Shown here: in pieces, positions 35,189 through 47,571 of the stretch
Numbering within the stretch: the first letter of the stretch is position 1
Layout: each line of letters starts with the position of its first letter
From: Conoideocrella luteorostrata
Lineage: Eukaryota > Ascomycota > Sordariomycetes > Hypocreales > Clavicipitaceae
Assembly (NCBI GenBank): GCA_032433595.1
Contig: JASWJB010000124.1
Location: 1-64,000 of the forward strand
Direction: 5' to 3'
Length of the DNA: 64,000 nt
Made by a program: the position numbers and the translations under genes
Notes under the pieces: model-generated
The model's database searches: none
What the model was told of the DNA's origin: nothing
Seen by the model: the letters and a program-made list of their open reading frames with translations, nothing else

Positions 35189-36247
35189 TCACATTATGGT
35201 CGCGTACTCCTGGTAGCGATCCCAGCCGAAACCGCCCATGCCCATGCCTAAACTGACACCACATTGCGAGGACGCAAGCATGCTTGGAAGAGGTAGCGCC
35301 GCGGGCATAGGAGCTGTGATGGGCGGTGAAGTGAAATAAAACGCGGCTGTAGATTGCGGTTGGCTGTATGCTGGCTGCGTATATGATGGCTGGGTGAACG
35401 CTGGAGTGGGAGATGACATTTGCACCTCACTCATGCCCATGGCAGCCCAGACCGGAGTATTGATAGACTCGGCTGACGTCGATGCCACGCTTGGACTTGA
35501 GGGCAAAACTCGCCAGGCATCGACCGCAGGAATTGAGCTGGGAACTGTTGACTGTGACCACATGTTGTGGACAGGAGAGCTGGGGAGCAGCGGCGGCTGA
35601 CGCACAACGTCGATGATGCGAGGGGGAGGGGGCAGCAAGGGCTTTATGAGACCCAGGACGTTTGTCTTGACTTCCTCGCTCTTGCCGCTCAACAACTCGC
35701 CCATGCCTTCCTCTTCGAGACCTTCCAATGCAGAAACGTGAGTGCGAAATACAAACTTGTTGATGGCCTGAATAAAGTCCTCGTGGAGCTTTTTGCACTG
35801 CTGCTCTTTCTCTGACCACTCGTACGTGTTTGCCTTGGTATCGACGCAGTGAATCTTCTCGTGATATTCAACCAGAGCATCGATGGTATCGGTTGTAAGC
35901 TTGTAAGCAACTTCGTTCCGCAGGACCATATCGACGTGAACAATATACGCTTCGATGTGAACGAGCTGATAGCTGAAGAGTTCCTCGAGTGGTTCCGCGG
36001 GCATCTCAGCCTCGGGCAGCTTTGGCAGCATCAGGGAGGCGAGGGTCCAGATGGCATTTGGCGACGATAAGGTCTCGGTGAGACATCTTTGATGTTGAGG
36101 AACACTGTTGAGCGGGCGCTTCACTCGATTGACTCGCTTCAAGGTCTGTGTAAGCCAAGGCTCGACCTTGGAGCCCAAAACAACATTGACCGAGGATGCT
36201 CTGGGAGCAAATGCGGCGGCCGAAGCCGGGAGAAGTTGGACAGGCAT
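35189..36247 (-). CDS. Conserved-looking protein, family not recognised
   Basis: A single open frame of 352 residues if started at the Met at 36247. The same frame is open 77 codons further upstream (to 36478), but that part reads as a C/T-rich, Pro/Arg-rich leader, so the shorter start is preferred. Residues about 1-190 look structured and helical (QLLPASAAAFAPR, EPWLTQTLKRVNRVKRPLN, FSYQLVHIEAYIVHVDMVLRNEVAYKLTTDTIDALVEYHEKIH). An acidic stretch follows (LEGLEEEGMGELLSG). The rest is Pro/Ser-rich and disordered, with QPSYTQPAYSQPQS repeats and a GMGMGGFGWDRYQEYA end. There is no signal peptide in the short form, no membrane span and no catalytic motif that I recognise. The disordered tail suggests a regulatory or scaffold protein, but this is a guess. 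Confidence 0.6.
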   Translation of the reverse strand: MPVQLLPASAAAFAPRASSVNVVLGSKVEPWLTQTLKRVNRVKRPLNSVPQHQRCLTETLSSPNAIWTLASLMLPKLPEAEMPAEPLEELFSYQLVHIEAYIVHVDMVLRNEVAYKLTTDTIDALVEYHEKIHCVDTKANTYEWSEKEQQCKKLHEDFIQAINKFVFRTHVSALEGLEEEGMGELLSGKSEEVKTNVLGLIKPLLPPPPRIIDVVRQPPLLPSSPVHNMWSQSTVPSSIPAVDAWRVLPSSPSVASTSAESINTPVWAAMGMSEVQMSSPTPAFTQPSYTQPAYSQPQSTAAFYFTSPPITAPMPAALPLPSMLASSQCGVSLGMGMGGFGWDRYQEYATIM

Positions 36248-37300
36248 TGACAAGACTGAGACCGTCGCAAGCCGTTGACACAGTTGGCTGTGCGAGCCGA
36301 GAGGAAAGTGTGGCGGGGGTTTGGCCGGTCGCGGACGAGGGGCGGGCCGGGCGACGGCAGTTGGTTGGTGGAAAGGGCGGCGGAGGGGTCGAGGCGGCAG
36401 GTGGGAGAACGAACAAGCACTCTTCGGGAGGAGGAAACAATATAGGAAATAGACAGCAATAAGAAAGAAAAAAATCAAGGCTACGGGCCGAGCAGGGAGT
36501 ACCGGGTGTTGTTGACTTTATGAACGGATCGCCTGCTGAACGGCCACGGCCAAGAAGAAGAGAAGGGCGGACGAAGGTGTCGTGAAGAAGGAAGGAAGGA
36601 GGCGGGGGGGGATGTAGAGGGTGGCGGCCATGGGGAGATATAATAATTGCCCTCTGGCGGAGGAGCGGTCGCTACTGGGCGATGCCAGTCTGGGCGTGCT
36701 GGGTGGCAGGAGCGTGGTGCGTGGTGCGAGGTCACCGTGAGCACTATTCCTCCTGCTGGACCACCTGAGGGGCGGGCGGGCGACGCTGGGATGCACCAAG
36801 ACTGCTGCACGCACGGGGGTGCCTCGCCCCAGCCCTCGACTGCCTGGCGCTTGTGCGGATACTGCCCCAAGCCCAGACTTGACCACGACGCATAATAGCG
36901 CAAAGCAGCGCAGCGCAGAGCTGGAGCTGTGGGCACTGACGGCAGGCCTCGCGCGCTAGCACCTGCCGCTGTCCGGAGTACCGTCGCCATCGGCTCCAGT
37001 TTAAAAAAAAAAAAAATAGCTACAATGCATGCTCCGTACAATAAAAGAGTCTGCGCCGGCGGCCTGTTGCCAGGTATTGGCCTCCACTAGAGTGACGCCG
37101 ATGCCCGCTGGCTGCTTGCAGGCATCGTGTCGGCCGAAGCGGCCTGGTTGCATGGTAATATATGCTGATGCCGCCACCGCCGCACCCTTTTGGCATTAAC
37201 TAACTATTCCAGTTCATTACTCCGTCTCCGCGCAATACAACAGCCAAATTACTAGCGGCCCAGGTCGCCTTCGTGGTCAAGCAATCAAGGGCAGCCCAAA

Positions 37301-37340
37301 GCCACCCACTGCCACCCACTGCCACTCACTGCCACTCCCT
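37301..37340. repeat. GCCACCCACT 10-bp tandem repeat
   Basis: Four units of GCCAC(C/T)CACT, the last one degenerate. Confidence 0.8.
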
Positions 37341-40300
37341 AACAGGCCCCGTTCTGCAGCATTAGACGGGGATCCACCACATCTGGCCCTATGTCCGACC
37401 GGCCATGCTTGCATTTGCATGCCATCTTCTCACCATGGCTGAACTATCATCAGTCATCATCTTTCTTGGTCGACGGCATTTCGTGCTACTGCAACCTGGG
37501 GTCCACCGTGCTGCAGTAGACGACACCAACCCGTCGCCAAGTCGCCCATCATGGCAGTGCTGCAACCTGCATTTCAAGCATGCATCTGCTGCTCCGTACA
37601 GTAAAGCAGTGGACTAAACTGGCTTGTTCACCAGACGCAGCAGACACACTCCGTGCTCTTCTCGCACACCACCCACACACACACACCCCCACGCCCACCA
37701 AATGTCCCAGCCAGCCACCCAGCCCGTAAGTCCAATAATCCTGCACATTGTGCAGAGTGCGAGTGCTCCGTACTCCGTACAATACCAAGAATATCGATTG
37801 CACGTCCCCCTACGGTCGATATTGGCTAGATAGTGAGTGGGTGTGTCCGTTGCACCCCATCAACTCGTGCTTGTCCGTGTAAGTTGCCCTCTCTGGTCAT
37901 GCCTAGCTGAAAGCTGCATTCGCCGCGCCACACTAAACTCCAAGCATGTGCCTTTGCGCCGAATGCTTCCCAGCTGGAAACCGAGAAGTTGGAGCCGCGA
38001 CTGGGTGAGCAAGTTGTCACTGGTTGGTTTCGCCTCAGCCAACAAGTAGTACAGCTCTGCCAAGACGAGAGAGCACGAACGCGACAACGTGATGACAACG
38101 TGAAGAACGCACAAGTTGGAAAGCTGCCTGTTAGTGCCGACAAACTGATTTACCAAGACAGCGAACGGTATTATCCACTAGTGACAATTGTGAAAATTGT
38201 TGATGCGTTTTGGAGACCGATCTAAATGAAACACAGCCAGCCACAATACCACAGCACATCTCGATCATGGCCTACTTACGTCCAAGTATACTCTACCAAC
38301 TGCCTCTCGCCGACACCACTCATGCCATTTAGCAAGCTGTGCAAATGTGGCTAGATTCGACCCTGAGCCGCCGGTTACTGAGGATGGTCTCCCATCAACG
38401 TAATATGTGACACATCCTCTTTGTGTTTGTTTTGGTCGTTGCACACCAAACTTGGCGCAACCAGACAACCTGCCTGGCCGCTTCCTCGAAGCACCGCGGA
38501 TTGTCTCAGTAGAGAATAGCTGCCGCAGAATCCGGTTTGCGTCTTATGCCGTGTCTTCCGTTGTCGTCGTCATACCCATGGGCTTCATGCCCTCACCAAG
38601 AACTCCGTAATTCGTGAAGAACTCATTATACGGAGTGCACCGGGATCCGTATCTGATTGTGTGTCCTGCTCTATGAATAAGGCAGTGACATCCGCGTCCA
38701 CATCCTGGTCCAACAATAACAGAGAGCATGCGCGGCACCGGCCCGGCCACCGTGATAGCAACATCCACTGAAAAGAGATATTCCCTTTCCATTCCGGACT
38801 TAATGTGGCCCCTTTCATGTTCTTTTAACTTTCTATATTTCAGGCATCTTGCAGATGACTAGCCGATCCAGGTCTGTCGACAACTTGTAGGGATTGCTTG
38901 TGTGAACTGAAATGCACACTGTGCAACAGAAGCAGGTTCATTATCCACCCACCCCCATGGCAGCATCTCAACCAAAAGGTCGAAACATCTCGGGCCCAGT
39001 GCTTAGAGATTTCGTATAGTTTGAAAGGGCTAGGCAGGGCTGGCCTTGATTATGGAGAAAGGCTCCATCATCCTGAATTAGAATATTATTTAATTACGCG
39101 CCAAAAAGTGTACACAATGAAAATTGCGAGTCCAAATTTCCTCAAATGCCCGTAGTGACAAGTCAAGAAACTCTCTGCTCCTAAGTCCCGACAACATGCT
39201 GTCTGGTCAACCAAGCCAGAGATAGGTCAACTTCATGCTTCACATCTTGGGAGTGTGAGATTACTTGCATGTTGTCCACTCCGTACTCCATACATATGTA
39301 ACTACAATATGGATGTATGTAGCTACATGCATGCGTGGATGATGTGCCGACTTGTGTCCAGCACGGCCATGATGCAGGAGACAGGGCGCCAGTTGAAACT
39401 AGTACGGAGGCCAAGATGTCTAGGCTGGGCGGCTGGATGGTCAATGATAGTGACTCTCACCTTTGAGTGTAAGGAAGACATGTACCATGGAAATGAGACC
39501 TTGCAAGAAAGCTTATGGCCACTGAGCGGCTATGCCCCTGAGCCTCCGTCCCTTCCGCGATTGCCTCAACCCGACGGTCATTTAATTAGACGGGTGTGTC
39601 TAGGGAGAGCCCGCCCGTTAGGGCGCGCGTGTTGAAGGAGGTCCTTGGACAATGGGGAAGAATCGAGACGGTGACGAGTCTATTCCATCGATATCATCAA
39701 GTCCAGTCCATCTGGTTGGACAATAGCCTCTGAGGCTCGAACCTAGCATATACACAATTTTAGGGGTACCCTGGGCTGTGCAAATCTCGCCGGGCTGCTT
39801 TTCGAGTTTGCCATGGGGAACTAGACGAAAAAAGTACCTTTCATGGCCAGTAAGAGGAATATGGGGAAAGAGGACTGGTGATGTTTCCGCGGTGGTGTCA
39901 AGAGAATAAGCCAACAAGAAACTGGGAACGGCGTCGTACGATAGAGCCACCCATGCCTAGTGCCGGGTGGCAGGTCTGGCGCAAATCGTTCGAGCAGCAC
40001 CTTTGGCTGCTGATTGGTCAGGCACATTCAAGATGTCGACGAGTCGGTGGTGCTGCTAGTGGAGTTATACTCAGATGGCCCGAGGATGTTTTGCCATGAT
40101 TGGCCGGAATCCGCAGCATGAAGGCCAATCATGGCGGCATATTGGACTTTGATGACCTTCGAGGCTTTCCCATCGATGTGTTACCTGGGATGTTAGTAAA
40201 CGGGTGTATCCATTCGGGGAAATGGGAGGTAGGAAGGGGCGGAGGGGGTGAGAGCAACGACAAACCAGCCTCTTGCACATTTGGGGCAATAAAAGAATGA

Positions 40301-41017
40301 AATTAATGGCAGAAAAGGGCAAAACGTCCGCCGCCCGTGCTGCCGATCTGATAAATGAGGGTTCAGGGACGCATTCTATTGGGATATCGAACGATCGAAA
40401 CAGGACGCATCTGGAGTAACCCTGGACGCCTTCTCACAGCCGACAGCCTTACCATAAAGTTGGCCGGGTGGAGGTCAGGGTTAAGTTTGATCGCAAGGCA
40501 GGAACTTCTGTCTGGCGTCGGCGCTGGCTCGGTGAACGTAAAAAGTTCGACCAGGCCATGGCATGTACGGAGTGTGATTCATGGCCCTCGGGTAGCGGAG
40601 AGGCTCGTGGGCCCCATCCACGATGGAACCGTAGCTCGTCAATGCCGTTCGAGTCCCGACCCAGGCACGGCATTTCAAGACGTGCACCACGATGCATTTA
40701 CGACGTTTCATAATTGAGGTATAACTGTCTCTCGTAGCCTCTGGTCTCCCGCTGGTGTCTTGGCGGATGACGAGGCATGAGGGATGCATGGTAAGAAGCT
40801 CTCCATAGTCTATGGTAACGCTCGTAGATCTATTGGAGCTTTGCCAGCTGGTGTAGAAACATTACCTGCCTAGGAACAAGCCAAAAGTCCCAATAATGAG
40901 ATTCAGTTCCGTTTCGAATCGAGACACTGGCCCGCAGCAATGAAAAGGGGCGTGATTCCATGGACCTAGCAAATGCGAGAGAGCGGGAGAGTCAGCTGCT
41001 GGGGGTTATCAAGACAG

Positions 41018-41039
41018 CTACTCCGTACTCCGTATTGTA
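41018..41039. repeat. Dispersed (CTCCGTA)2 motif copy
   Basis: A dimer of the 7-bp unit CTCCGTA, preceded by CTA and followed by TTGTA. A typical example of a family seen at more than 20 places in the spacers of this window, in both orientations. Confidence 0.8.
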
Positions 41040-44000
41040 AATGCACTTGTTTACCGTACGGTGCAGAGTAAGCAGGCGTGAGGTTGGAGCCTGGGTTCGG
41101 GCGCTTCTACCTCTCTCAGAAGTGCCCTACAAATAATGCTGGGCGTGACCGGAAAATAGATTCCTGATTCTCTGTTGTGTACTCCATACTCTGCAAGCAT
41201 TGTAGGTAGTTATCGCAGAGTCAAATCGGGTACGGTCGGTACAGTCACCTTCTTCCAGACAACACGGGCTAGAAGGATGCCAGAAGCTTGGGGAAAGTGC
41301 GATGCGCATAATAACTAGTTAGTTGGCAGTTGCCTTGACGCAGGAATGCAGGGATGTGAGGATGCAGGGCTGCAGATTGCAGTTGCCTACCGCCTGCCTA
41401 CTAGCTCGCCCAACCCATCCGTCACCACATCCGCCCGGCCACAAACTGTGCCCTAGCTCCTTCATGCCAACAAGACTATTGTCAGAATTGCTCATGTTTA
41501 TGTAGGGAAACTCTGTCGAGTCCGAGGACTGAGGAAAAATGCAGCCCATCCAATCATACAAAAATACTAGTGCAGCCTGGTTGTACGAGACTAGTCAGGC
41601 GGAGTTGCAGGCACGCCTGGCAGCATACATATGGCTGTGCTTGTGTTGTACGATATGGACAGGTACTCCGTACCAGTTTAGTTATGGAAAACACTATTTT
41701 TGGCCGGCTTTGCCAGTTTCACTGCAGAGAGCGCAGTTTCGCGACAGTTTGCCGCCGCAGGCAACGAGGTAAGAAATGCCTCTGCTGACGAAACCATATG
41801 GCGCAGTTTGAGGTCACACTGAGTTCCGTCCCTGGTCTGTGGTCTTCCGGCCACACCAGGTAGGCGCCCAGTCATACGGAGTACACGGGCGAGAGGTATC
41901 GACATGATGTGTTTCATGCCGCAAATTCATTTCCCTGCTGGATAAGTCGGACTGAATATGAGTGACGTGCTCGGTTTCGCTGGCAAGAAAACAGCTCAAG
42001 GTCACGAGGCCAAGTCGATCAATTGTCTGCCCGTCTGCATGTCTCCGAGTAGTATGCGCACGCTTTTTGGTTGGCGGTTGTCACTTCGTCAAGAATGCGG
42101 GCGCAGGGCAGGGGTTGTGGTTGAAACTTTTGCATCGCCTGCCAGCCTGGCAGTGTCCGTTCTGTCATTATGTGCCATCGCGACAAGGGACAATCTCGTC
42201 ATATCCTGGTGGTTCTCATATGTGGCCCTGGATTTCATTCGTCTCCTTGCCTCGCTTCGCGGCCTGCAGATGAGTAGTACATCGATATAGAACCAGAGCA
42301 GGCAGCCAGGCCCAGCATAACTGGACACGAATCGACAGCGACACGTTCCTTGTGGCAAATTTCTACCTACCCGCACCAATGGCTACGCTTAATGCATAAG
42401 TTGCAGCGGCGGCTGAGCGTGAACAGAAGATATCTACAGAGGCGAGGCCGAAAACTGTATCATCTCACCGCTCGATATGGGCGGCATGGAGATGACTGGT
42501 TCTGCAATATGGACAAGCATTCGGAGTACCGAGTAGCTACTCCGCACCTAGGTAACTAACTGATTACGGTACCAAAAATAGGTCACAGGAACATGAGTAA
42601 TTGAATGTGGCCGGCCTTAAGTGACGGCCAGCCACGCACGCCTCAGCCACAGCCACAGATCTTTCTCAGATCGTCAGCAAGGATCTACCGAGACACTAAG
42701 ATGGAATTTTGCACAAAGAGGCAACCAACAAAAGACTGCACTTTTTAGGAGGGGTTGAGGGCAAGTGACACCACTGAGCCTGCAGGATTGGCTACCTCAT
42801 TCAAAGAATGGATACCTCCCCCGCGCAAACCTGTTAAGCACTGTAGCTGAGGGTGTATCTATAGTTGGACACGCTGGAGTGGCGAACCATCAGGATCAGT
42901 GAACGATTGAACGATGCTGCTGGTCCGAGCTTCTAGCTTCTACTCAGCGGTCGGCGCCGCTATTGTCCTACGAACTAAGAACTCACTGCCTTCAGTCACA
43001 TGTGGCAAATCGATACGCCTGCATGCAACGCGTATTGCAATAGAAAGGGATTTCTCCCTCCCTCCCCGTGAACAGCTGAAAAGACGTCCCTTTCTTCGTG
43101 CATCGGCCATCGTGCTAGCCGCTGCGCAGTTGGCAGGCAGCTGCATTTGCTTGCTCATTAGTTACTCCATACTCCGTAGTTAGCTAAGTAACTAACTACT
43201 AGTATGCCATGCTCCGTAGGTAGTTAAAGTTGGGAACCGGACCTGCCGGCCAGCCCGCTGCAGGTTGCGTGGCTGTGCTGCACTGCACCGCACGGCTCTG
43301 TGGCGCCCCCGCACAAAAAAAAAAGGAGATTCAAAACTTGGCAACGAAATAAGTTAGTGGATGAGCTAATAATGCGTCGTGCGATGGATACACCGTGCGC
43401 AGTTCTCGGTACGAGAAATATCCAGCATCAATCCAGGGCCATGTACGGCGTCCGACGCTCAGCATGCACCGATCCCCGAGGCAGGGGGGAACCCATTTGC
43501 CACAGCAGCAGAGGAGCAGTCGAAGCACTCCGTACGTGGCTGGAAGTAAACTCACATACAGAGTACTACCTACAGAGAGCAGGGGCAGACATCAAGTGTT
43601 TTGCACGGCTTCAGGTAGCTACATCTTCCACACTGGCAGGTATTGTACGGAGTACGTGAAAACTCTGTGCCACATACATACGGAGGAGTAGTTAGTTATG
43701 GCGTTATACCAGGCAAACGGGTATGGACTAACTACATCCCACTTAAAACTATCGTGTTTGCCAACTCCGTACTCCGTCACTCCGTGGTTACTTCGTAGCA
43801 CGAGGTAAACTGTCTGCTCCACCGCAGGAAGCGCACATCAGCAAGCATGTGCAACTCCACCAGAAACCACAGCCAAGACCCAACAAACTCTTGTTTCTGC
43901 GCTTCTGGGGGCGTCTACACACTCCTGTAGATACTGAATACTAGTAGTTACTTAGTTACTTTGTTAGTCCGTCCCTGCTTCTCGAGGAGCATGGCATGAC

Positions 44001-44994
44001 GTCGTCGTCCGAAGCGCAACTATAAGAGGCAGACGGGGCCAGGGGGGAGCCTATAAGTCTCAGACCCCAGTTCAGTCAACATCGGCAGTCTCCGTGCCTG
44101 CTGACACGCAATGGATGTCATGCGGCCCCGTCTGCTCGACCGTCACACCACGTTGTCCTCGTGGCCATGCCAGGGCGGCTCACCGACAGTTTATTGTCTA
44201 TTGTATGTCTTGCACTCCGGAAAACCCTTGCAAATACTCGGGTCTTCGGATCAACTCTGGTTTGATGGGGAGGAGGAGGAGGGGGAGAAGCATGATGGGA
44301 CCATTATACCTGAGTTGCTCATGTTAAGAGGCAAGTTGCATTTTTCTGGGAAACACGCCCCCCCCTTTCCTCGGGCACGTGTACGCCAGCAACCCTTTTA
44401 AATTCATGTCTAGGGTAGTCCACGGTCTTCCCGCACCTAGTGGTAAGTCGAAAATATACACAAAGCGGCGGCAACAAAGGACCCAAGTCGAGTAGCATGC
44501 TGAGATGTATTTCGTTTCGTATTTCTATATGAAGTCAATTATAATACTGTGAATAGTAAATTATTGATTGATGTTCTCCGGCAGGGTATTCCGTATAGCT
44601 GGCATCTAATTATGTCCCATCATACATGGAGATGAGTCCATGAGTAATAAAAAGAAATAAAATAAACAAAGTAAGTCAATTAAGCGGGTAACAAGCAGTC
44701 CCGTCCCGTATGACACTGATTTGATGCCGTTCATACAATTACTATGCCTTCATTCAATGTTGTAAAGTATTGAACTTATCTTTATGGCGGATATCTTTCC
44801 CCAACACATACATTTTACTTTCCCAGTTTGCTCATATTACCCGTCATCTCATTTTTCAACATTGTACATCTGTCCTCCCCTCCTGCCAAATAGAAACCGT
44901 CGACTCAAAAGATCCGGAAAAGATATGCACAGTCCTTGTGTGGCCCAACTGTATTTTGTTACATCACGATCGAATCCCAACACAGTTTACCCTT

Positions 44995-47571
44995 TCACTG
45001 GCCGCCACCCAACTCACGGGATACTCCCCTTGAGATCCAGTCGGCCAGGGCCATGGCCGTAACCATGGGATTAACGCCGCTGGCACTAGGGAAGACACTC
45101 GCATCCGCAACGTATAAGTTGCGTGTGCCCCAGACCTTGCCTTTCATATCTACAACACCGCTTTCCTGGGTAGCACTCATGCGACAGGATCCCATCTGAT
45201 GTGCTGACATGCACATTGTGATTGGAGGCTTGTTATCGACATCACGCACCTGCTTGATCCAGGCCGCAAAATCCGGGTCGGTAAATTCGGGGTCTTTGCC
45301 GACCTTATGCTCGGCCTGTCTTTTGCCGCCATCCTTGGGGATGAATGGTAGTAAATGCTGAAGGTGCGGTCGGATCTCCGTGGCTCCAGAAACGTAACAG
45401 ATCTTGGCCAGAGCAATGACTCCCTCGATGGTGTGCTCACGATCGAAGTCAGACGTGTTGTAGTCGATGCGAGGTGTACCTTTTTTAGGATCGGGGTAGA
45501 CCCGTCCGGTGTCTCGATCCCTGGTTAAAGAAATAAAAGTGCCAAGATGCCGATACTTCAGTGCCAGTAGCTTTGCATCAGGACCGTCTATCCAAGTCTG
45601 TAGAGCGTAAGTTGCGTAGGGCTGAGTAGTCTAGGCGTCAGTAACAACGTCCCTACCATCATAAAGCTGAAAAGAATGTATGGCGAGGAGGTGCAGTGGT
45701 GCAACTGGAAGGGAAACTTGTCGAAGGCTCACTTACGATGTTACAAGTAGGCTCCAGCTTGACACCATGGCCTTTACCGTCTAAATTTTCAAACTCATTG
45801 ACATAGGATGTGATAATACCCCCCTCCCATGAGGCCATATCCTTATGCCCCCACACAGCCGAGACAAGGTTGGTTGGGTGCAGATGAAGATGTCTTCCTA
45901 CGTTGCGGTTCTGGGTTTTAGCAGAATCTTGTTAGCAACTTTTGAACCTCGTCCATGCTGTACGCGAGCCAACACGCAATTGCGATTGCTACTCACCTGG
46001 ACGCCACTCTTGGCCAAAATCACGGGGCTCCATATGGAACCGCCCGAGACAATAACCTTCTTAGCCTTGATAAAAACTCGACGCTGGGTTCGAGCTGATT
46101 CGGGTTTGTGTACGGTTCCATCCTCATGTCTGGCTGTCCATAAGCCTTCCACTCCGATGGCCGTCACACCATCACTGGCAAAAACAACCTTCTCCACGGC
46201 AAACCCTTCCATGAACTCAGCACCAGCCTCGGCAGCAGCAGGTAACCAAGCCACAGCAGGACCTCTTTTCTCTGCCGAGTTGCAACCAAGGTGGCACTGA
46301 CCGCAGTAGTGTTCCTTACCACCTGTGTTTTGTTCGACAACTCCGCCCCTCCAGCCCAGGGCTTTTGTTCCATCCAACAACGCCTGGTTTCGCGCATTCT
46401 GGCGGATGGCGTCCTTGCTGGCGCCGATAAAGTCCCACACCCGATCCATGCAGTCGTCAAAGTCGCTCGATGTGAAAAGGGGCAAGCCTGTCGCAGCCCA
46501 CTCTTCGCGGACATAGTCTTGCAATCGAAAACAGACACTCCAGTTCACTGTGCCGCCGCCACCCCAAGAACCGCCGCAAACCACCCCTGTGCTTGCCGAG
46601 TCGCTGAAGAAAACACCGCCGGCATCGTAGAGGTAATGGGAAGCCGCCTCCTGCGTCATGGGAAGCTGGCTCGGTGGAAAATAGTAGCCCTTGTCGACGA
46701 CGATAACTCTGTGCCCGGCCTCAGCCAGGTTCTTGGCAGAAACTCCACCTCCGCAGCCGGACCCTACGATAATGACATCGGTTGTGATTTCATGAATGCC
46801 AACACCGGCAGGTACCTGAACGAATTCGAAGTTGTATCCCTCGGTAGGCTTCCAATCCCGGGGAATGTCCGAGTAGCCTGAAATCTCCTTGAAGAAAGTA
46901 CTATAAGTGGAATTTGCCTTCTGTGCCATTTGAGCGAGAGATTTTGAGAGCACTCGTAACCCGCCGATGCGAGATGAGGCCCACGACTGCATTATGGATT
47001 GTCGAATCTTGGTTGGTTGATCGGTAATGAGAGTCCAGTAGCCAGTCAAGAGCATGCTACCTGTGTGACCACTGTTGCGGCATCAGCAAGCCTGCCGATG
47101 AAAAATAAAGACATTTCTCGAAATCCCTTGAGACAACTTCCATGCCAGGGCGTAGTGCTCCACACATCTGGCGAAGGGAATGGGCGGATTTGTGCAGACT
47201 TACCTGAGCAGCTTCAAAACCGCAACCAGTTGTCCACGCTGGGGAACAATAGCGAGGGAACGTAGGCAGTCGTCTCGGAATTTGGGATCTTGAGAGGGTC
47301 GAAACTCAAGATACTCCTTGATCTTGTCTCTTGAAGGAGGATTGGCCAGAGCTGAGACGGACTCGTCTACGAGGGTTTCGAACTCAGTATCGGATAAAAG
47401 AATGCTGCCGCTTTTGTCTTTGACGGTAGAGGAGGTTGTGGAGGTGATTGATGGCAAGACACCATCCAGAAGGGCGAAGAGCGTCTCCCATTGAGCTTCA
47501 CCCATGAAGTCTTTGACGGGGGGTTCTGGCAACAGCGTGGGTGTGGGACCCTCTAAATTGGCGACGGCCAT
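44995..47571 (-). CDS. Long-chain fatty alcohol oxidase (GMC oxidoreductase)
   Basis: Four exons on the minus strand (47571-47204, 47056-45997, 45910-45737, 45621-44995) give 742 residues, the family size. The enzyme oxidises long-chain alcohols to aldehydes with oxygen, making hydrogen peroxide, typically in omega-oxidation of alkanes and fatty acids. Seen: dinucleotide-binding VGSGCGGGVSAKNLAEAGHRVIVVDKG (near residues 220-246), the GGSWGGGGTVNWS FAD loop, a Cys-rich CGQCHLGCNS segment, the C-terminal SAHQMGSCRM catalytic block (His675) and SGVNPMVTAMALAD, which closes the GMC fold. The N-terminal 120 residues (MAVANLEGPTPTLLPEPPVKDF) are the domain typical of this subfamily. The exon 3-4 junction (EPTCNI|PYATYA) was chosen over a nearer acceptor that runs into a stop codon. 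The oxidase makes peroxide that catalase could remove, but the two genes are 12 kb apart and no link is shown. Confidence 0.93.

Larger units (their letters stand above)
36248..44994. other. 8.7-kb gene-poor interval with dispersed CTCCGTA repeats
   Basis: I find no convincing protein gene here on either strand. Open frames stay under about 126 codons, overlap each other and lack splice-joined partners. The interval carries a GCCACCCACT tandem (37301-37340) and many copies of the dispersed 7-bp motif (for example 37765-37780, 41018-41039, 42513-42545, 43763-43787). A promoter-like patch near 44020-44110 has two CTATAA boxes and precedes a 96-codon frame (44111-44401) of unknown status. The stretch just upstream of 36248 (to about 37010) is probably the leader and promoter of the 35.2-kb gene. 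Confidence 0.5.

Noticed and set aside
36481..37041. 186-codon minus frame (MATVLRTAAGASARGLPSV...) upstream of the 35.2-kb gene
   Set aside because: The start looks faintly like a mitochondrial targeting sequence, but the rest is Pro/Ser/Arg compositional sequence in a C/T-rich leader, with no homologue known to me and no joining splice site found.
39618..39950. 110-codon minus frame (MALSYDAVPSFLLAYSLDTT...)
   Set aside because: The start resembles a hydrophobic leader, but there is no downstream coding partner, no family and overlapping frames on the other strand.
40640..40680. GTTCGAGTCC, resembling a tRNA T-loop (B box)
   Set aside because: No matching A box, anticodon arm or acceptor stem could be drawn around it.
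44995..47571. Biosynthetic gene cluster around the alcohol oxidase
   Set aside because: No synthase, P450, transporter or transcription factor gene lies nearby. Neighbours are gene-poor DNA and a phosphodiesterase.
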